Assembly (NCBI RefSeq): GCF_026241165.1
Contig: NZ_JAPFQN010000003.1
Coordinates: 434,001 to 498,000 of the forward strand
Length of the DNA: 64,000 nt
Reading direction: 5' to 3'
Source of the DNA: Mangrovivirga halotolerans
GTDB taxonomy: Bacteria > Bacteroidota > Bacteroidia > Cytophagales > Cyclobacteriaceae
Shown: positions 26,664 to 34,846 of the stretch, piece after piece
Numbering within the stretch: the first letter of the stretch is position 1
Layout of the letters: each line of letters starts with the position of its first letter
Translations under genes and position numbers: made by a program
The notes under the pieces: model-generated
Databases searched by the model: none
What the model saw: the letters and a program-made list of their open reading frames with translations, nothing else
What the model was told of the DNA's origin: nothing

Positions 26664-27552
26664 ATGATGTTTCTTCTAATGATTCCTTTGTTTTTTTCTT
26701 CTTTTTCTTCTTTTTATCCTCTTCGGCTTGTTTTGTTATTACCTGATCAAGTGAAGGTTCAACTGTGTGGTAATATTCATTGATTCTCTTTCTTATTTCC
26801 TGTGGTGAAAGGTTATGATCAATTTTACCACCTCGTGCGAGTGATAACTGACCTGTTTCTTCTGAGATTATCAAAACAAGAGTATCGGTATTTTCACTCA
26901 TTCCAATTGCTGCCCGGTGCCGCAATCCAAATTGAGCTGGAAGGGTTTGCTCAGTGACAGGCAAAATACACCTTGCTGCTTTTACTCTTCCATTGTAAAT
27001 TATTACAGCACCATCGTGCAAAGGACTAAATTTGTTGAAAATAGACAGCAGGATCCTCTTGGATATGATAGCATCCATCATATCACCTGATTCAGCATAG
27101 AATTTAAGTTCAGAATTTCTTGAAAAAACAATTAGCGCTCCTGTATTAGAGCCACCTAGTGTTTTAGCTGCTTCAACTACTGCAGAAACATTCAGGCTGA
27201 ATACTTCCTTTTTGTTTTTTATTCCCAGTAATTCCAGAAAAGATTCCCGATTAAATGCCGTGCTTCGGCCTATGATCAGAAGGAATTTTCTGATTTCTTG
27301 CTGAAACAGAATAATAACAGCAAGAACTCCGACTCCCATAAATTCTCCCAGAATAGAAGAAAGTAATTCCATTCCTGAGGCTCGTACAACCAGGTAAATA
27401 AGGTATAGAGACAGGAAACCTAAAAACACTCTAACCGCAACAGATCCCTTCATCAGCTTATAAAGCTGATACATAAGAACAGCTACCAGGAAGATATCAA
27501 TGACATCTATCCAGCTAATGTTCAGAAATCCGATTTTAAACAATAAGTTCAA
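26662..27552 (-). CDS. cdaA: Diadenylate cyclase (c-di-AMP synthase), membrane-bound
   Basis: A 296-residue protein with three N-terminal membrane helices (about residues 10-90) and a DAC catalytic domain. The active-site motifs are DGA in SPLHDGAVIIYNG and RHR in LRHRAAIGMSENTD, and both are intact. It condenses two ATP to cyclic di-AMP, a messenger for potassium and cell-wall homeostasis. The C-terminus ends in an unusually lysine-rich tail (nine consecutive Lys followed by TKESLEETS). The ATG overlaps the folP stop by four bases, so the two are co-translated, an arrangement frequently seen in Bacteroidota. No CdaR partner gene is nearby. Confidence 0.95.
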   Translation of the reverse strand: MNLLFKIGFLNISWIDVIDIFLVAVLMYQLYKLMKGSVAVRVFLGFLSLYLIYLVVRASGMELLSSILGEFMGVGVLAVIILFQQEIRKFLLIIGRSTAFNRESFLELLGIKNKKEVFSLNVSAVVEAAKTLGGSNTGALIVFSRNSELKFYAESGDMMDAIISKRILLSIFNKFSPLHDGAVIIYNGRVKAARCILPVTEQTLPAQFGLRHRAAIGMSENTDTLVLIISEETGQLSLARGGKIDHNLSPQEIRKRINEYYHTVEPSLDQVITKQAEEDKKKKKKKKTKESLEETS

Positions 27553-28370
27553 GTGTTAATCAGGTTAAAAAGTTTAACGCATTCGACAGCCTCTTTGACG
27601 TCGTGTACCCTTAGGATTTTTGCCCCTCTTTCCAATGCTACCATATTTATTGCTGTGGTTCCGTTAAGAGCCGAATCAGCATTTATTCCTAATGGCTTGT
27701 GTATCATGGATTTTCTGGAGACGCCTACGAGTAAAGGAACTCCAATTTCCTTAAAATAAGCCAAATTTTTGAGCATTTCATAATTTTGTTCCAGTGTTTT
27801 TGCAAATCCAAATCCAGGGTCTATAATTAAATCTGAAACTCCCGATTCCCGGAGATTTTTTACCTTCTCGGCAAGCGAATAGAAAACCTCTTTTGTGACA
27901 TTTTCATAGTCTGTAAGAGATGTCATAGTTTGAGGTGTACCACGCATATGCATAATGATATATGGGGCATTTTTCGCTTTTATGACATCCCACATTTTTT
28001 CATCAGCATCCCCTCCTGAAACATCATTTATTATATCTGCTCCCAATTTCAGGGATCTTTCAGCAATCTCACTGCGAAAAGTGTCAACAGATAAAATTGT
28101 ATCGGGGTAATGTTTCTTAAGGATCGCTACAGCGGATTCTATTCTTTGAATTTCTAGATCAACAGGGATATCAGCAGCTCCGGGTCGTGTACTGTATGCG
28201 CCTAAATCAAGGATTTTAGCTCCTTCATCAATCATTTTTCCTGCTTTTTCTAATAAGGAATTTTCATCTGTCCTGCTCCCTTTATAAAATGAATCAGAGG
28301 TAAGATTGATGATCCCCATTACTATTGGTGAGGATAAATCAAATAGTTTTCCTTTTATGTTAAGTGTCAT
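27549..28370 (-). CDS. folP: Dihydropteroate synthase
   Basis: 273 residues from the ATG at 28370. The longer frame to 28661 would overlap the divergent gene and adds a low-quality extension. It makes 7,8-dihydropteroate from p-aminobenzoate and the pterin pyrophosphate, the sulfonamide target in folate synthesis. The motifs are IVMGIINLTSDSFY at the N-terminus, the DLGAYSTRPGA block, ILSVDTFRSEIA, INDVSGG, and DPGFGFAKTLEQNYEML near residue 195. LVGVSRKSMI and GTTAINMVALERGAKILRVHDV close the TIM barrel. cdaA follows with a four-base overlap. Divergent from the DUF1599 gene with about 45 bases between them. Confidence 0.95.
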   Translation of the reverse strand: MTLNIKGKLFDLSSPIVMGIINLTSDSFYKGSRTDENSLLEKAGKMIDEGAKILDLGAYSTRPGAADIPVDLEIQRIESAVAILKKHYPDTILSVDTFRSEIAERSLKLGADIINDVSGGDADEKMWDVIKAKNAPYIIMHMRGTPQTMTSLTDYENVTKEVFYSLAEKVKNLRESGVSDLIIDPGFGFAKTLEQNYEMLKNLAYFKEIGVPLLVGVSRKSMIHKPLGINADSALNGTTAINMVALERGAKILRVHDVKEAVECVKLFNLINT

Positions 28371-28415
28371 TATTCTAAAATTATTATCTTTCGCCGTTGA
28401 ACAAAATTCGGAGTT

Positions 28416-28961
28416 TTGGAAGAAAAAACCATAAATCAATACCAACAAGTGATCTCTCATTGCAGGGAGCTCTTTGAAAAAAAAGCCACAGACTATGGTA
28501 CCGCATGGCGAATTATGCGTATGCCTTCGATTACTGATCAAATTTATATAAAAATAAATCGTATCAGGTCCATTCAGGATAAAGGAATGCAACAGATCAA
28601 TGAAGCTATTGAAGATGAATTTGTTGCAATAATAAATTATAGTATAATAGCTATGATTCAATTAGGCTTGGCGAAAGATGAAAGAATAGAGATTCCCGCT
28701 GAGGAATTGATGGAATTGTATGATAAATATGCAAACGAAACTCTGGAACTCCTTCAGCGTAAAAACCACGATTATGGTGAGGCATGGCGTGATATGAGAG
28801 TATCTTCAATTACCGATATTATACTAATGAAGGTTTACAGGGTCAAACAAATTGAAGATAATGAAGGTCAAACCCTTGTATCGGAAGGGGTTTCAGCTAA
28901 TTATCAGGATATGCTTAATTATTCAGTTTTTGCTCTTATATTAAGTGGGTTTGTAAAATGA
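28416..28961 (+). CDS. DUF1599 (nucleotide modification-associated domain 1) protein, tandem duplicate
   Basis: A 181-residue protein made of two copies of the same helical module, offset by 93 residues. Copy 1 has DYG (26-28), AWR (30-32) and SITD (38-41). Copy 2 has DYG (119-121), AWR (123-125) and SITD (131-134). Each is followed by a K-x-x-R segment and a conserved NYS helix. The family is linked in comparative genomics to nucleotide metabolism, but no reaction is established. Translation begins at TTG (28416), because no ATG precedes copy 1. It is the first gene of a run with the DoxX-like and ABC permease genes, and is divergent from folP. Confidence 0.85.
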   Translation: MEEKTINQYQQVISHCRELFEKKATDYGTAWRIMRMPSITDQIYIKINRIRSIQDKGMQQINEAIEDEFVAIINYSIIAMIQLGLAKDERIEIPAEELMELYDKYANETLELLQRKNHDYGEAWRDMRVSSITDIILMKVYRVKQIEDNEGQTLVSEGVSANYQDMLNYSVFALILSGFVK

Positions 28962-28974
28962 TACTTTTTGCTTT

Positions 28975-30075
28975 ATGAAAACGTTTATAAATAATCTTTT
29001 TAGAATTTTTGTAGGTGCATTGTTTGTTTTTTCCGGCCTGGTAAAGCTAAATGATCCCCAGGGTACTGCAATTAAAATGACTGAGTATTTCCAGGTTTTT
29101 GCAGAAGATTTCTTTAATCCTTTCATCTACCTGGTACCAGCAGCATTACCGATTGCCTTTATCATTATTATTTTTGAAATACTGGTTGGAATTGCCTTGT
29201 TAATTAACTACAAGATGCAGCTTACCACCAAGGTGTTACTGGTAATGATCATATTCTTTACCTTTCTTACTTTCTATTCAGCATATTTTGATAAAGTTAC
29301 CGACTGTGGATGCTTTGGAGATGCAATACCTTTAACCCCGTGGGAATCTTTTTACAAAGATATTGTCCTTTTAATAATGTCTTTATGGTTATTCTTTAAT
29401 AGAAAGGACTTTGTGAATATGTTCCGGTCATTTACTGCAAATGCAATTTTGATCGCATCAGCTGTTATATTTACTATTGTCGGGATTTATGCGATAAATC
29501 ATTTGCCCTATATCGATTTTCGACCATATGCTGTAGGAGAAAGTATTCCTGAAAACATGCAGCCGGCAGAAAATCCAATATTTGAATATACATTTGTAAA
29601 GGATGGGGAGGAGATAAAGTCTCGGAAATATATTCAGGATGAAGGATATGAATATGTGTCAAATGAGGTAATTAATAAAGATGAATCAGAACCTGAAATA
29701 ACAGATTACAGTGTAGAATCGATAACTGGAGATGATGTAACACAAAGAACCTTTGAAGGTATAAAGTTGTTGATCATTATTGAAAGCCTCGAAAAAACAG
29801 ATAAGGAAGCATATTCCGAAATAAATAGTCTCCTTTCAGGATTAAAACCAGGAATAGAGTCAATGGTGCTAACAGCAGTTGGACCGGGAGAATTTGATAA
29901 GTTCAGACATGAAGTGCAATTAGGAGTTCCATATTACTTCACAGATCATACAGTTTTAAAAGCCATGGTCAGATCAAATCCCGGAATAATGCTGTTACAA
30001 AATGGTGTTGTAAAGGGTAAATGGCATCATAATGATACTCCATCACCGGCTGATATCCATAGTTTAATTGATTAG
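28975..30075 (+). CDS. BT_3928-type DoxX/MauE-like membrane protein
   Basis: 366 residues. Residues 1-145 contain four membrane helices, with FRIFVGALFVFSGLVKLNDPQGTAIK at the start and TDCGCFGDAIPL between helices 3 and 4. That Cys pair and loop are typical of MauE/DoxX redox-associated membrane proteins. After a fifth hydrophobic segment comes a soluble domain (about 185-366) that ends SNPGIMLLQNGVVKGKWHHND, reminiscent of the C-terminal part of a thioredoxin fold but without CxxC. Members are thought to take part in envelope thiol-redox traffic, although their exact role is not established. 13 bases separate it from the DUF1599 gene. Confidence 0.82.
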   Translation: MKTFINNLFRIFVGALFVFSGLVKLNDPQGTAIKMTEYFQVFAEDFFNPFIYLVPAALPIAFIIIIFEILVGIALLINYKMQLTTKVLLVMIIFFTFLTFYSAYFDKVTDCGCFGDAIPLTPWESFYKDIVLLIMSLWLFFNRKDFVNMFRSFTANAILIASAVIFTIVGIYAINHLPYIDFRPYAVGESIPENMQPAENPIFEYTFVKDGEEIKSRKYIQDEGYEYVSNEVINKDESEPEITDYSVESITGDDVTQRTFEGIKLLIIIESLEKTDKEAYSEINSLLSGLKPGIESMVLTAVGPGEFDKFRHEVQLGVPYYFTDHTVLKAMVRSNPGIMLLQNGVVKGKWHHNDTPSPADIHSLID

Positions 30076-30162
30076 AGGAGTTTTTTACTACATTGACTTT
30101 AATAACGAATTAATTTCGACTATTTTAGCCATCTGATAATCATTCAAAGATAATTTTTTTTA

Positions 30163-31218
30163 ATGCTTAAGTTTATAGGTAGAAGATTAGGATACGGCTT
30201 GCTGGTTATGATGGGGGTGACAGTGATTGTGTTTTTCCTTTTTCACCTCTTACCCGGAGACCCTGCAAGAATGGTTGCTGGAAAGCGATCAGATATAACT
30301 ACCATAGAAGCAATTAATAAAGAATTTGGTCTTGATAAACCATTGCCAGTTCAGTTTTACCTTTATTTAAAGGACCTTTCCCCAATTTCTATCCATGAAG
30401 ATACTCCCCAGAATCAGGATAAATATGAATATACTGAATTAATAAACCTGGGTGAGGAGGTGTTGGTTTTGAAAGCCCCTTATTTACGAAGGTCATTTCA
30501 GACCAATAAAAGAGTAGGAGAGCTTCTTATGGAGAATCTTGAGCCAACTATTTGGCTTGCTCTTGCTGCAATGGCCTTTGCCACAATCTTTGGTATAGCT
30601 ATCGGAGTTGTTTCTGCAGTCAATCAACATAAATTTCTGGATAATTTCCTGGTTGCAGGTTCTGTTCTTGGAATTTCTCTTCCGTCTTTCGTAGCAGCTA
30701 TAATTATATCGATGATTTTTGGTTATTATCTTGCTGACTGGACTGGTTTAGGGCTGACAGGACAACTATATGATTACAGTCCTTTCGGTGGAAAAACATT
30801 GAATTTAAAAAATCTGGTACTCCCTGCATTTACACTGGGGATACGACCTCTTGCGATCATTATGCAGCTTACCCGTAGTAGCATGCTTGATGTTTTAAAA
30901 CAAGATTATATAAGAACTGCTTATTCTAAAGGATTACCTTATAAGAAGGTTCTTGTGAAACATGCCTTAAAAAATGCTTTAAATCCTGTGATTACAGCAG
31001 TTTCTGGTTGGTTGGCTTCCTTAATGGCCGGAGCTTTCTTCGTAGAACTTGTATTCGACTGGAAAGGATTTGGATATGTAACCATTAAAGCTGTGGAAAG
31101 TCTTGATTTTCCTGTGGTAATGGGTGCCGTCTTGATTATCGCATTGATCTTCGTTTTTGTAAATATTCTGGTTGATGCATTATATGCCTTGATTGATCCT
31201 AGGGTAAGAATAAGCTAA
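30163..31218 (+). CDS. ABC transporter permease, peptide/nickel (DppB/OppB) type
   Basis: A 351-residue inner-membrane permease. It begins GRRLGYGLLVMMGVTVIVFFLFHLLPGDPA, the DppB/OppB start, and has the BPD EAA-type loop in the segment RTAYSKGLPYKKVLVKHALKNAL near residue 260. It ends with LVDALYALIDPRVR, also typical of this family. Such permeases pair with a second permease, two ATPases and a substrate-binding protein, none of which lie nearby. The gene stands alone between the DoxX-like gene and aroK (6 bases apart). The substrate (peptides, nickel or other) is unresolved. A long periplasmic loop between the first two helices is present as usual. Confidence 0.9.
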   Translation: MLKFIGRRLGYGLLVMMGVTVIVFFLFHLLPGDPARMVAGKRSDITTIEAINKEFGLDKPLPVQFYLYLKDLSPISIHEDTPQNQDKYEYTELINLGEEVLVLKAPYLRRSFQTNKRVGELLMENLEPTIWLALAAMAFATIFGIAIGVVSAVNQHKFLDNFLVAGSVLGISLPSFVAAIIISMIFGYYLADWTGLGLTGQLYDYSPFGGKTLNLKNLVLPAFTLGIRPLAIIMQLTRSSMLDVLKQDYIRTAYSKGLPYKKVLVKHALKNALNPVITAVSGWLASLMAGAFFVELVFDWKGFGYVTIKAVESLDFPVVMGAVLIIALIFVFVNILVDALYALIDPRVRIS

Positions 31219-31224
31219 AAATTT

Positions 31225-31755
31225 ATGGAGTTATCACGCCTGATTTATCTGATAGGATTGCCTGGTTCAGGTAAATCATCTGTAGGTAAAATATTAAGCA
31301 GCTCAATTGAATATGATTTTATCGATCTTGATGAATGGATTGAAAAAAATGAGAAAAGCTCAATAAAAGAAATATTCGCAGTAAAAGGAGAAAGCTATTT
31401 TCGTGATCTGGAAACCAGGGCTTTACAAATGCTTTCAGAAAAAATAAATTCCGGTACTATAATATCAACAGGAGGAGGAACTCCCTGTTACAATGATAAT
31501 CTTAAGATTTTGAAAAATACCGGTTTGTTGATATACCTGAAAGCTGATGTAGATGTGCTGGTTAAAAGAATCGAAAATAACATTATTGAAAAGGATAACA
31601 GGCCACTTTTTAATACTGCTGATATTGAATCTAAATATAAAGCATTAATAAAAGACCGCAGGCTATTCTATGAAGATGCACATCTGATTGTGGATACCGG
31701 AGGATTAAATGAAAAAGAAATTGCAGAACTAATTCTTTCAGAAATGAATCAATAA
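31225..31755 (+). CDS. aroK: Shikimate kinase
   Basis: A 176-residue P-loop kinase. Walker A is LIGLPGSGKSSVGK (about residues 10-23). FIDLDEWIEKNE supplies the shikimate-binding Asp, and ISTGGGTPCYNDN is the glycine-rich substrate loop. DNRPLF carries the conserved lid Arg. It phosphorylates shikimate at O3 in the chorismate pathway for aromatic amino acids. The length and motif order are canonical. It is closely spaced after the ABC permease (6 bases), probably a chance operon rather than a functional one. Confidence 0.95.
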   Translation: MELSRLIYLIGLPGSGKSSVGKILSSSIEYDFIDLDEWIEKNEKSSIKEIFAVKGESYFRDLETRALQMLSEKINSGTIISTGGGTPCYNDNLKILKNTGLLIYLKADVDVLVKRIENNIIEKDNRPLFNTADIESKYKALIKDRRLFYEDAHLIVDTGGLNEKEIAELILSEMNQ

Positions 31756-31816
31756 TTTTATATTCTGATATATTTTTTTAAAATATTCTACTTGTCAAAT
31801 CAAATTTTTACTCACT

Positions 31817-33151
31817 ATGAGGTTTTTCCTATTACTACTCACTGTCTTTCTGTTTACTGTTAATGGTACTGCTCAAGATGTTGATATTGAATTATATAAG
31901 AAGAGAATTGAAAGACATCTCCCGAAGCTTATCAAACATGAAAGTCTTAAAAATCACTTTAATTTCGAAGAAAATTATTTAGAAGTATTTGAACATCCTT
32001 CTGATAAAAGAACCGGAAGACCACCAGAGTTTAGATTGTATTATACTGAAATTCCGCTGTTTTTGAAGATCATATATAATGCTTCTAGGGAAGAAGCGAT
32101 TGATTTTTATCAGAGAAAAGGAACATCAGCATTCCCAAAATCTATCGCTGAAAAATACGATGAGTTTTCTTTAGACCGACCTACTAGATTTGCAGGACTT
32201 CGGGTAGCAATTGATCCGGGACATTTTGCCGGAAGTGAAAGGGAAGCTAAACAAGAAGCTAAATTTTTGAAAATTAAAGGTGAAGATATCGGACAAAGAA
32301 AAGATTTGTTCTTTTATGAAGCACAATTGACCTATGCTACAGCCGAAATTTTAAGAGAAATGCTGGAAAATGAGTTGGCAAGTGTCAAGCTAACCAGGGT
32401 TCAGGGTGAATCAGCTGTCGGGAAAAGTTTTGACAAATGGTATAAAGAAGATTTCATAAGGGTAAGGGATGAAATGTGTAGCGAAGACGAATTGCCTGAA
32501 AGTATGTGCGCAAGCTTAAAAGCTGATCCAGGTCCAAAAAATGCTTTTTTTAAGTTATATAAATACCTTGATTTTACTGGTCGTGCCGACGTGATCAACA
32601 ATTACAAAGCTGACCTTACTGTGGTTATTCATTACAATGCCAAAGAAGATAATCCAAGGGATGAAAAAGGATATACTACTCCTACAAAAGAAAATTATGC
32701 TATGGCTTTTATTCCGGGTAGTTTTCTGCAAAATGAATTGAAGAAGGTTGATCAGCGCATCGATTTTTTAAGATTACTGTTAAGTGATGATATGGACAGA
32801 AGTGAAGAATTAGCTAGTTCATATATTCAAGATCATGAAGAAACATTAGAAGTGCCTGCTTTACCAGAAGATAATAGCCTGCGTCATATAGAATATGTGA
32901 ATATATATTCAGGCGAAGAGGGAGTTTATCACAGGAATTTATATTTAACCCGGGCAGTAAAAGGAGCTGTCGTGTATGGGGAAAGCTTATATCAGGATAA
33001 TATTGATGAAATTAAAAAGCTGACGAGATCAGGGTTGACATATGAGCAATTATTGAAGAATGAAAGGTTGAAGGAAGTTGCTCAATCATATTTCCTGGCT
33101 ATAGAAAACTACCTTAAATATAAAGAGGGTGATCAAAAAACAAATCAGTAA
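31817..33151 (+). CDS. Exported N-acetylmuramoyl-L-alanine amidase-like protein
   Basis: 444 residues. A signal peptide ends around VNGTAQ. The zinc amidase (Amidase_3) fold starts about residue 125 with LRVAIDPGHFAGS. Candidate zinc ligands are His136 (DPGHF), Glu168 (YEAQLT) and His272 (VVIHYNA). The GES in VVYGESLYQDN near residue 394 is the likely catalytic Glu. There is a sizeable insertion between the second and third ligands that includes two Cys. Such enzymes cleave peptidoglycan stem peptides in the periplasm. The N-terminal 100 residues have no recognised domain. Ends at a strong convergent terminator. Confidence 0.82.
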   Translation: MRFFLLLLTVFLFTVNGTAQDVDIELYKKRIERHLPKLIKHESLKNHFNFEENYLEVFEHPSDKRTGRPPEFRLYYTEIPLFLKIIYNASREEAIDFYQRKGTSAFPKSIAEKYDEFSLDRPTRFAGLRVAIDPGHFAGSEREAKQEAKFLKIKGEDIGQRKDLFFYEAQLTYATAEILREMLENELASVKLTRVQGESAVGKSFDKWYKEDFIRVRDEMCSEDELPESMCASLKADPGPKNAFFKLYKYLDFTGRADVINNYKADLTVVIHYNAKEDNPRDEKGYTTPTKENYAMAFIPGSFLQNELKKVDQRIDFLRLLLSDDMDRSEELASSYIQDHEETLEVPALPEDNSLRHIEYVNIYSGEEGVYHRNLYLTRAVKGAVVYGESLYQDNIDEIKKLTRSGLTYEQLLKNERLKEVAQSYFLAIENYLKYKEGDQKTNQ

Positions 33152-33194
33152 AAAATAAAAGAGAGCAGTGACAATCACTGCTCTCTTTTATTTT
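33152..33194. terminator. Bidirectional terminator between the amidase and porin genes
   Basis: Perfect 20-base inverted repeat with a CAA loop (arms 33152-33171 and 33175-33194). The right arm runs into the stop codon of the minus-strand porin gene. T-tracts occur on both strands. Confidence 0.85.
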
Positions 33195-34737
33195 AAAATG
33201 ATTTACCAATTGTTGCTAGTATCGATGAAGTAGACCTATCCATTTTTGCTGAAGGTGCAGTTCTATTTACTTCAGAAGCATACGGTTCAGCAAGAGTAAA
33301 AGGAGCTCTGGAGATATTTGTTTGAGACTTATACTGATAAGTGAAATCTATAAAAAATCCATTTTCACTTCTGTAACCCATACCTCCACTATATATTTTC
33401 TTGGCAGCTGCGTTTATATTATCTTTTCTTGGATTAGCATAATTAGCATATCCTCCTCTTAAATAAAGTTTGTTTGTTAGTCTATACTCTAACCCTGTTC
33501 GAATATTCCATACTGATTGATAATTATCTTCTATAAATTGATTGTCTCCGTCAAAATTGATGTCTGAATCATTTTTTAATTCCATTCCGGAATAATTGAC
33601 GTGCTCTGCATCAAAAGTTATAAAACCTTTTTTCCCAAATAGATATGTTGCTCCTATTCTGGTTTTACTTGGAGTAGTAAACCGGTAATTTGGTTGTTCA
33701 ATATAATCATAGCTGGAAATTGAAGCAGTTTCATTTGTTAAAATGATAATTTCATCTCCGGTATCATATTCATAATTATTAAAAATGCCTTGGACCAGAA
33801 TTTCAAAATCTTCATTTACTGTATAACTGGTTCTTGTTTGATAAGAAAGTCCTAATGTTAGATTGTTGATTGGCCTTGTAATAATACCCAGTGTTGCACT
33901 TATCCCTGCGCCATAAGTGTCTACAAATTGATTATAGTTCATTGTTCTAAGAGCAGCATCACTCCTGGTTTCTGTATAAAAAGTTTCAGTAGTATAATCA
34001 AAAAACTGAAAATTCAGACCTACGCCAAGATAAACTCTGTCATTAATGTTTAGACCGTAAGAAGTATTGAAGCTGCTATTTTGGCCTTTCGTATCTGCAG
34101 AATATGTTATTGAAGAGGGTAATGGGGGATATATTTCACCATCTATATCTTCTATATAATATAAGCCCTGAGCGTCTTCATCTACCAGGAAGGCATTATA
34201 TGCTAATTCAGGAATTGAACCAGCGAATTCGGGATTAAACTGATTTGGATCATATAAGCTATATATATAATCAAAAAAATCTGAATTAAATTCATTAGAA
34301 TTCGATGATGTGAAGTACTCATTTCGATTAAATATCGAACTGCTAGTTAGTGATATGCCAAATCCATGAGATTTGATTAATCCATTATTTTTGCCATCAC
34401 TTTGAAATACAATCCCAAGTGTGGGAGTGTTAAATCTGAAATCACTTTCCTTAGTGTTAGAATTATAAAAATTAGCTTTTGAGCTGATGAAATTTAATCC
34501 TCCCGTCAGGGCAAAAGATCTCTTATTAAAAAAACCAAGACCAGCGGGGTTTGAATATAAACTGCTGACATCACCACCCAAAGATACTTGAGCGCCACCA
34601 AGGGCCTGCATTCTTGCCGTTCCACTTATTTCAGTGTTTGATGCTTGTTCAACAATATCAACATAGGTTTGTGCTGATAATGAAATGTTAAATATTAGAA
34701 TAAGAAGGGTTATATAAATCTTATTTAAAGAAATCAT
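33193..34737 (-). CDS. Outer membrane protein of the OMPP1/FadL/TodX family
   Basis: 514 residues. A signal peptide ends near SLSAQ. GTARMQALGGAQVSLGGD and SSLYSNPAGLGFFNKRSF are the N-terminal hatch signature of OMPP1/FadL porins, shared by many Bacteroidota porins. The rest alternates polar and aromatic residues (YGLNINDRVYLGVGLNFQFFDY, LYLRGGYANYANP), as expected for a transmembrane beta-barrel. The C-terminus ends in Phe (SILATIGKSF). It probably transports hydrophobic compounds or serves as an accessory barrel. It is not clearly PorV, which has a different N-terminal signature. It is preceded on the same strand by the low-complexity protein gene. Confidence 0.85.
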   Translation of the reverse strand: MISLNKIYITLLILIFNISLSAQTYVDIVEQASNTEISGTARMQALGGAQVSLGGDVSSLYSNPAGLGFFNKRSFALTGGLNFISSKANFYNSNTKESDFRFNTPTLGIVFQSDGKNNGLIKSHGFGISLTSSSIFNRNEYFTSSNSNEFNSDFFDYIYSLYDPNQFNPEFAGSIPELAYNAFLVDEDAQGLYYIEDIDGEIYPPLPSSITYSADTKGQNSSFNTSYGLNINDRVYLGVGLNFQFFDYTTETFYTETRSDAALRTMNYNQFVDTYGAGISATLGIITRPINNLTLGLSYQTRTSYTVNEDFEILVQGIFNNYEYDTGDEIIILTNETASISSYDYIEQPNYRFTTPSKTRIGATYLFGKKGFITFDAEHVNYSGMELKNDSDINFDGDNQFIEDNYQSVWNIRTGLEYRLTNKLYLRGGYANYANPRKDNINAAAKKIYSGGMGYRSENGFFIDFTYQYKSQTNISRAPFTLAEPYASEVNRTAPSAKMDRSTSSILATIGKSF

Positions 34738-34776
34738 ATCGAATGTAGAAATGTTTAGTTGATCAGGTTATAAATT

Positions 34777-34821
34777 GAAAGGTGCTCTATCTAATGTCAG
34801 ACATTATGTAAAGCACCTTTC
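34777..34821 (-). terminator. Nested inverted repeat after the low-complexity gene, weak terminator
   Basis: Outer arms GAAAGGTGCT / AGCACCTTTC enclose a second inverted repeat TAATGT / ACATTA. On the minus strand the hairpin is followed only by a broken T-tract, so termination may be partial. It separates the low-complexity gene from the downstream porin gene. Confidence 0.4.
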
Positions 34822-34846
34822 TTAAATCAATTAAGGGGTTGATCAA

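Noticed and set aside
28371-28661. Extended N-terminus of folP
   Set aside because: It would overlap the divergent DUF1599 gene and has low-complexity Phe/Tyr/Ile sequence; the ATG at 28370 matches the family.
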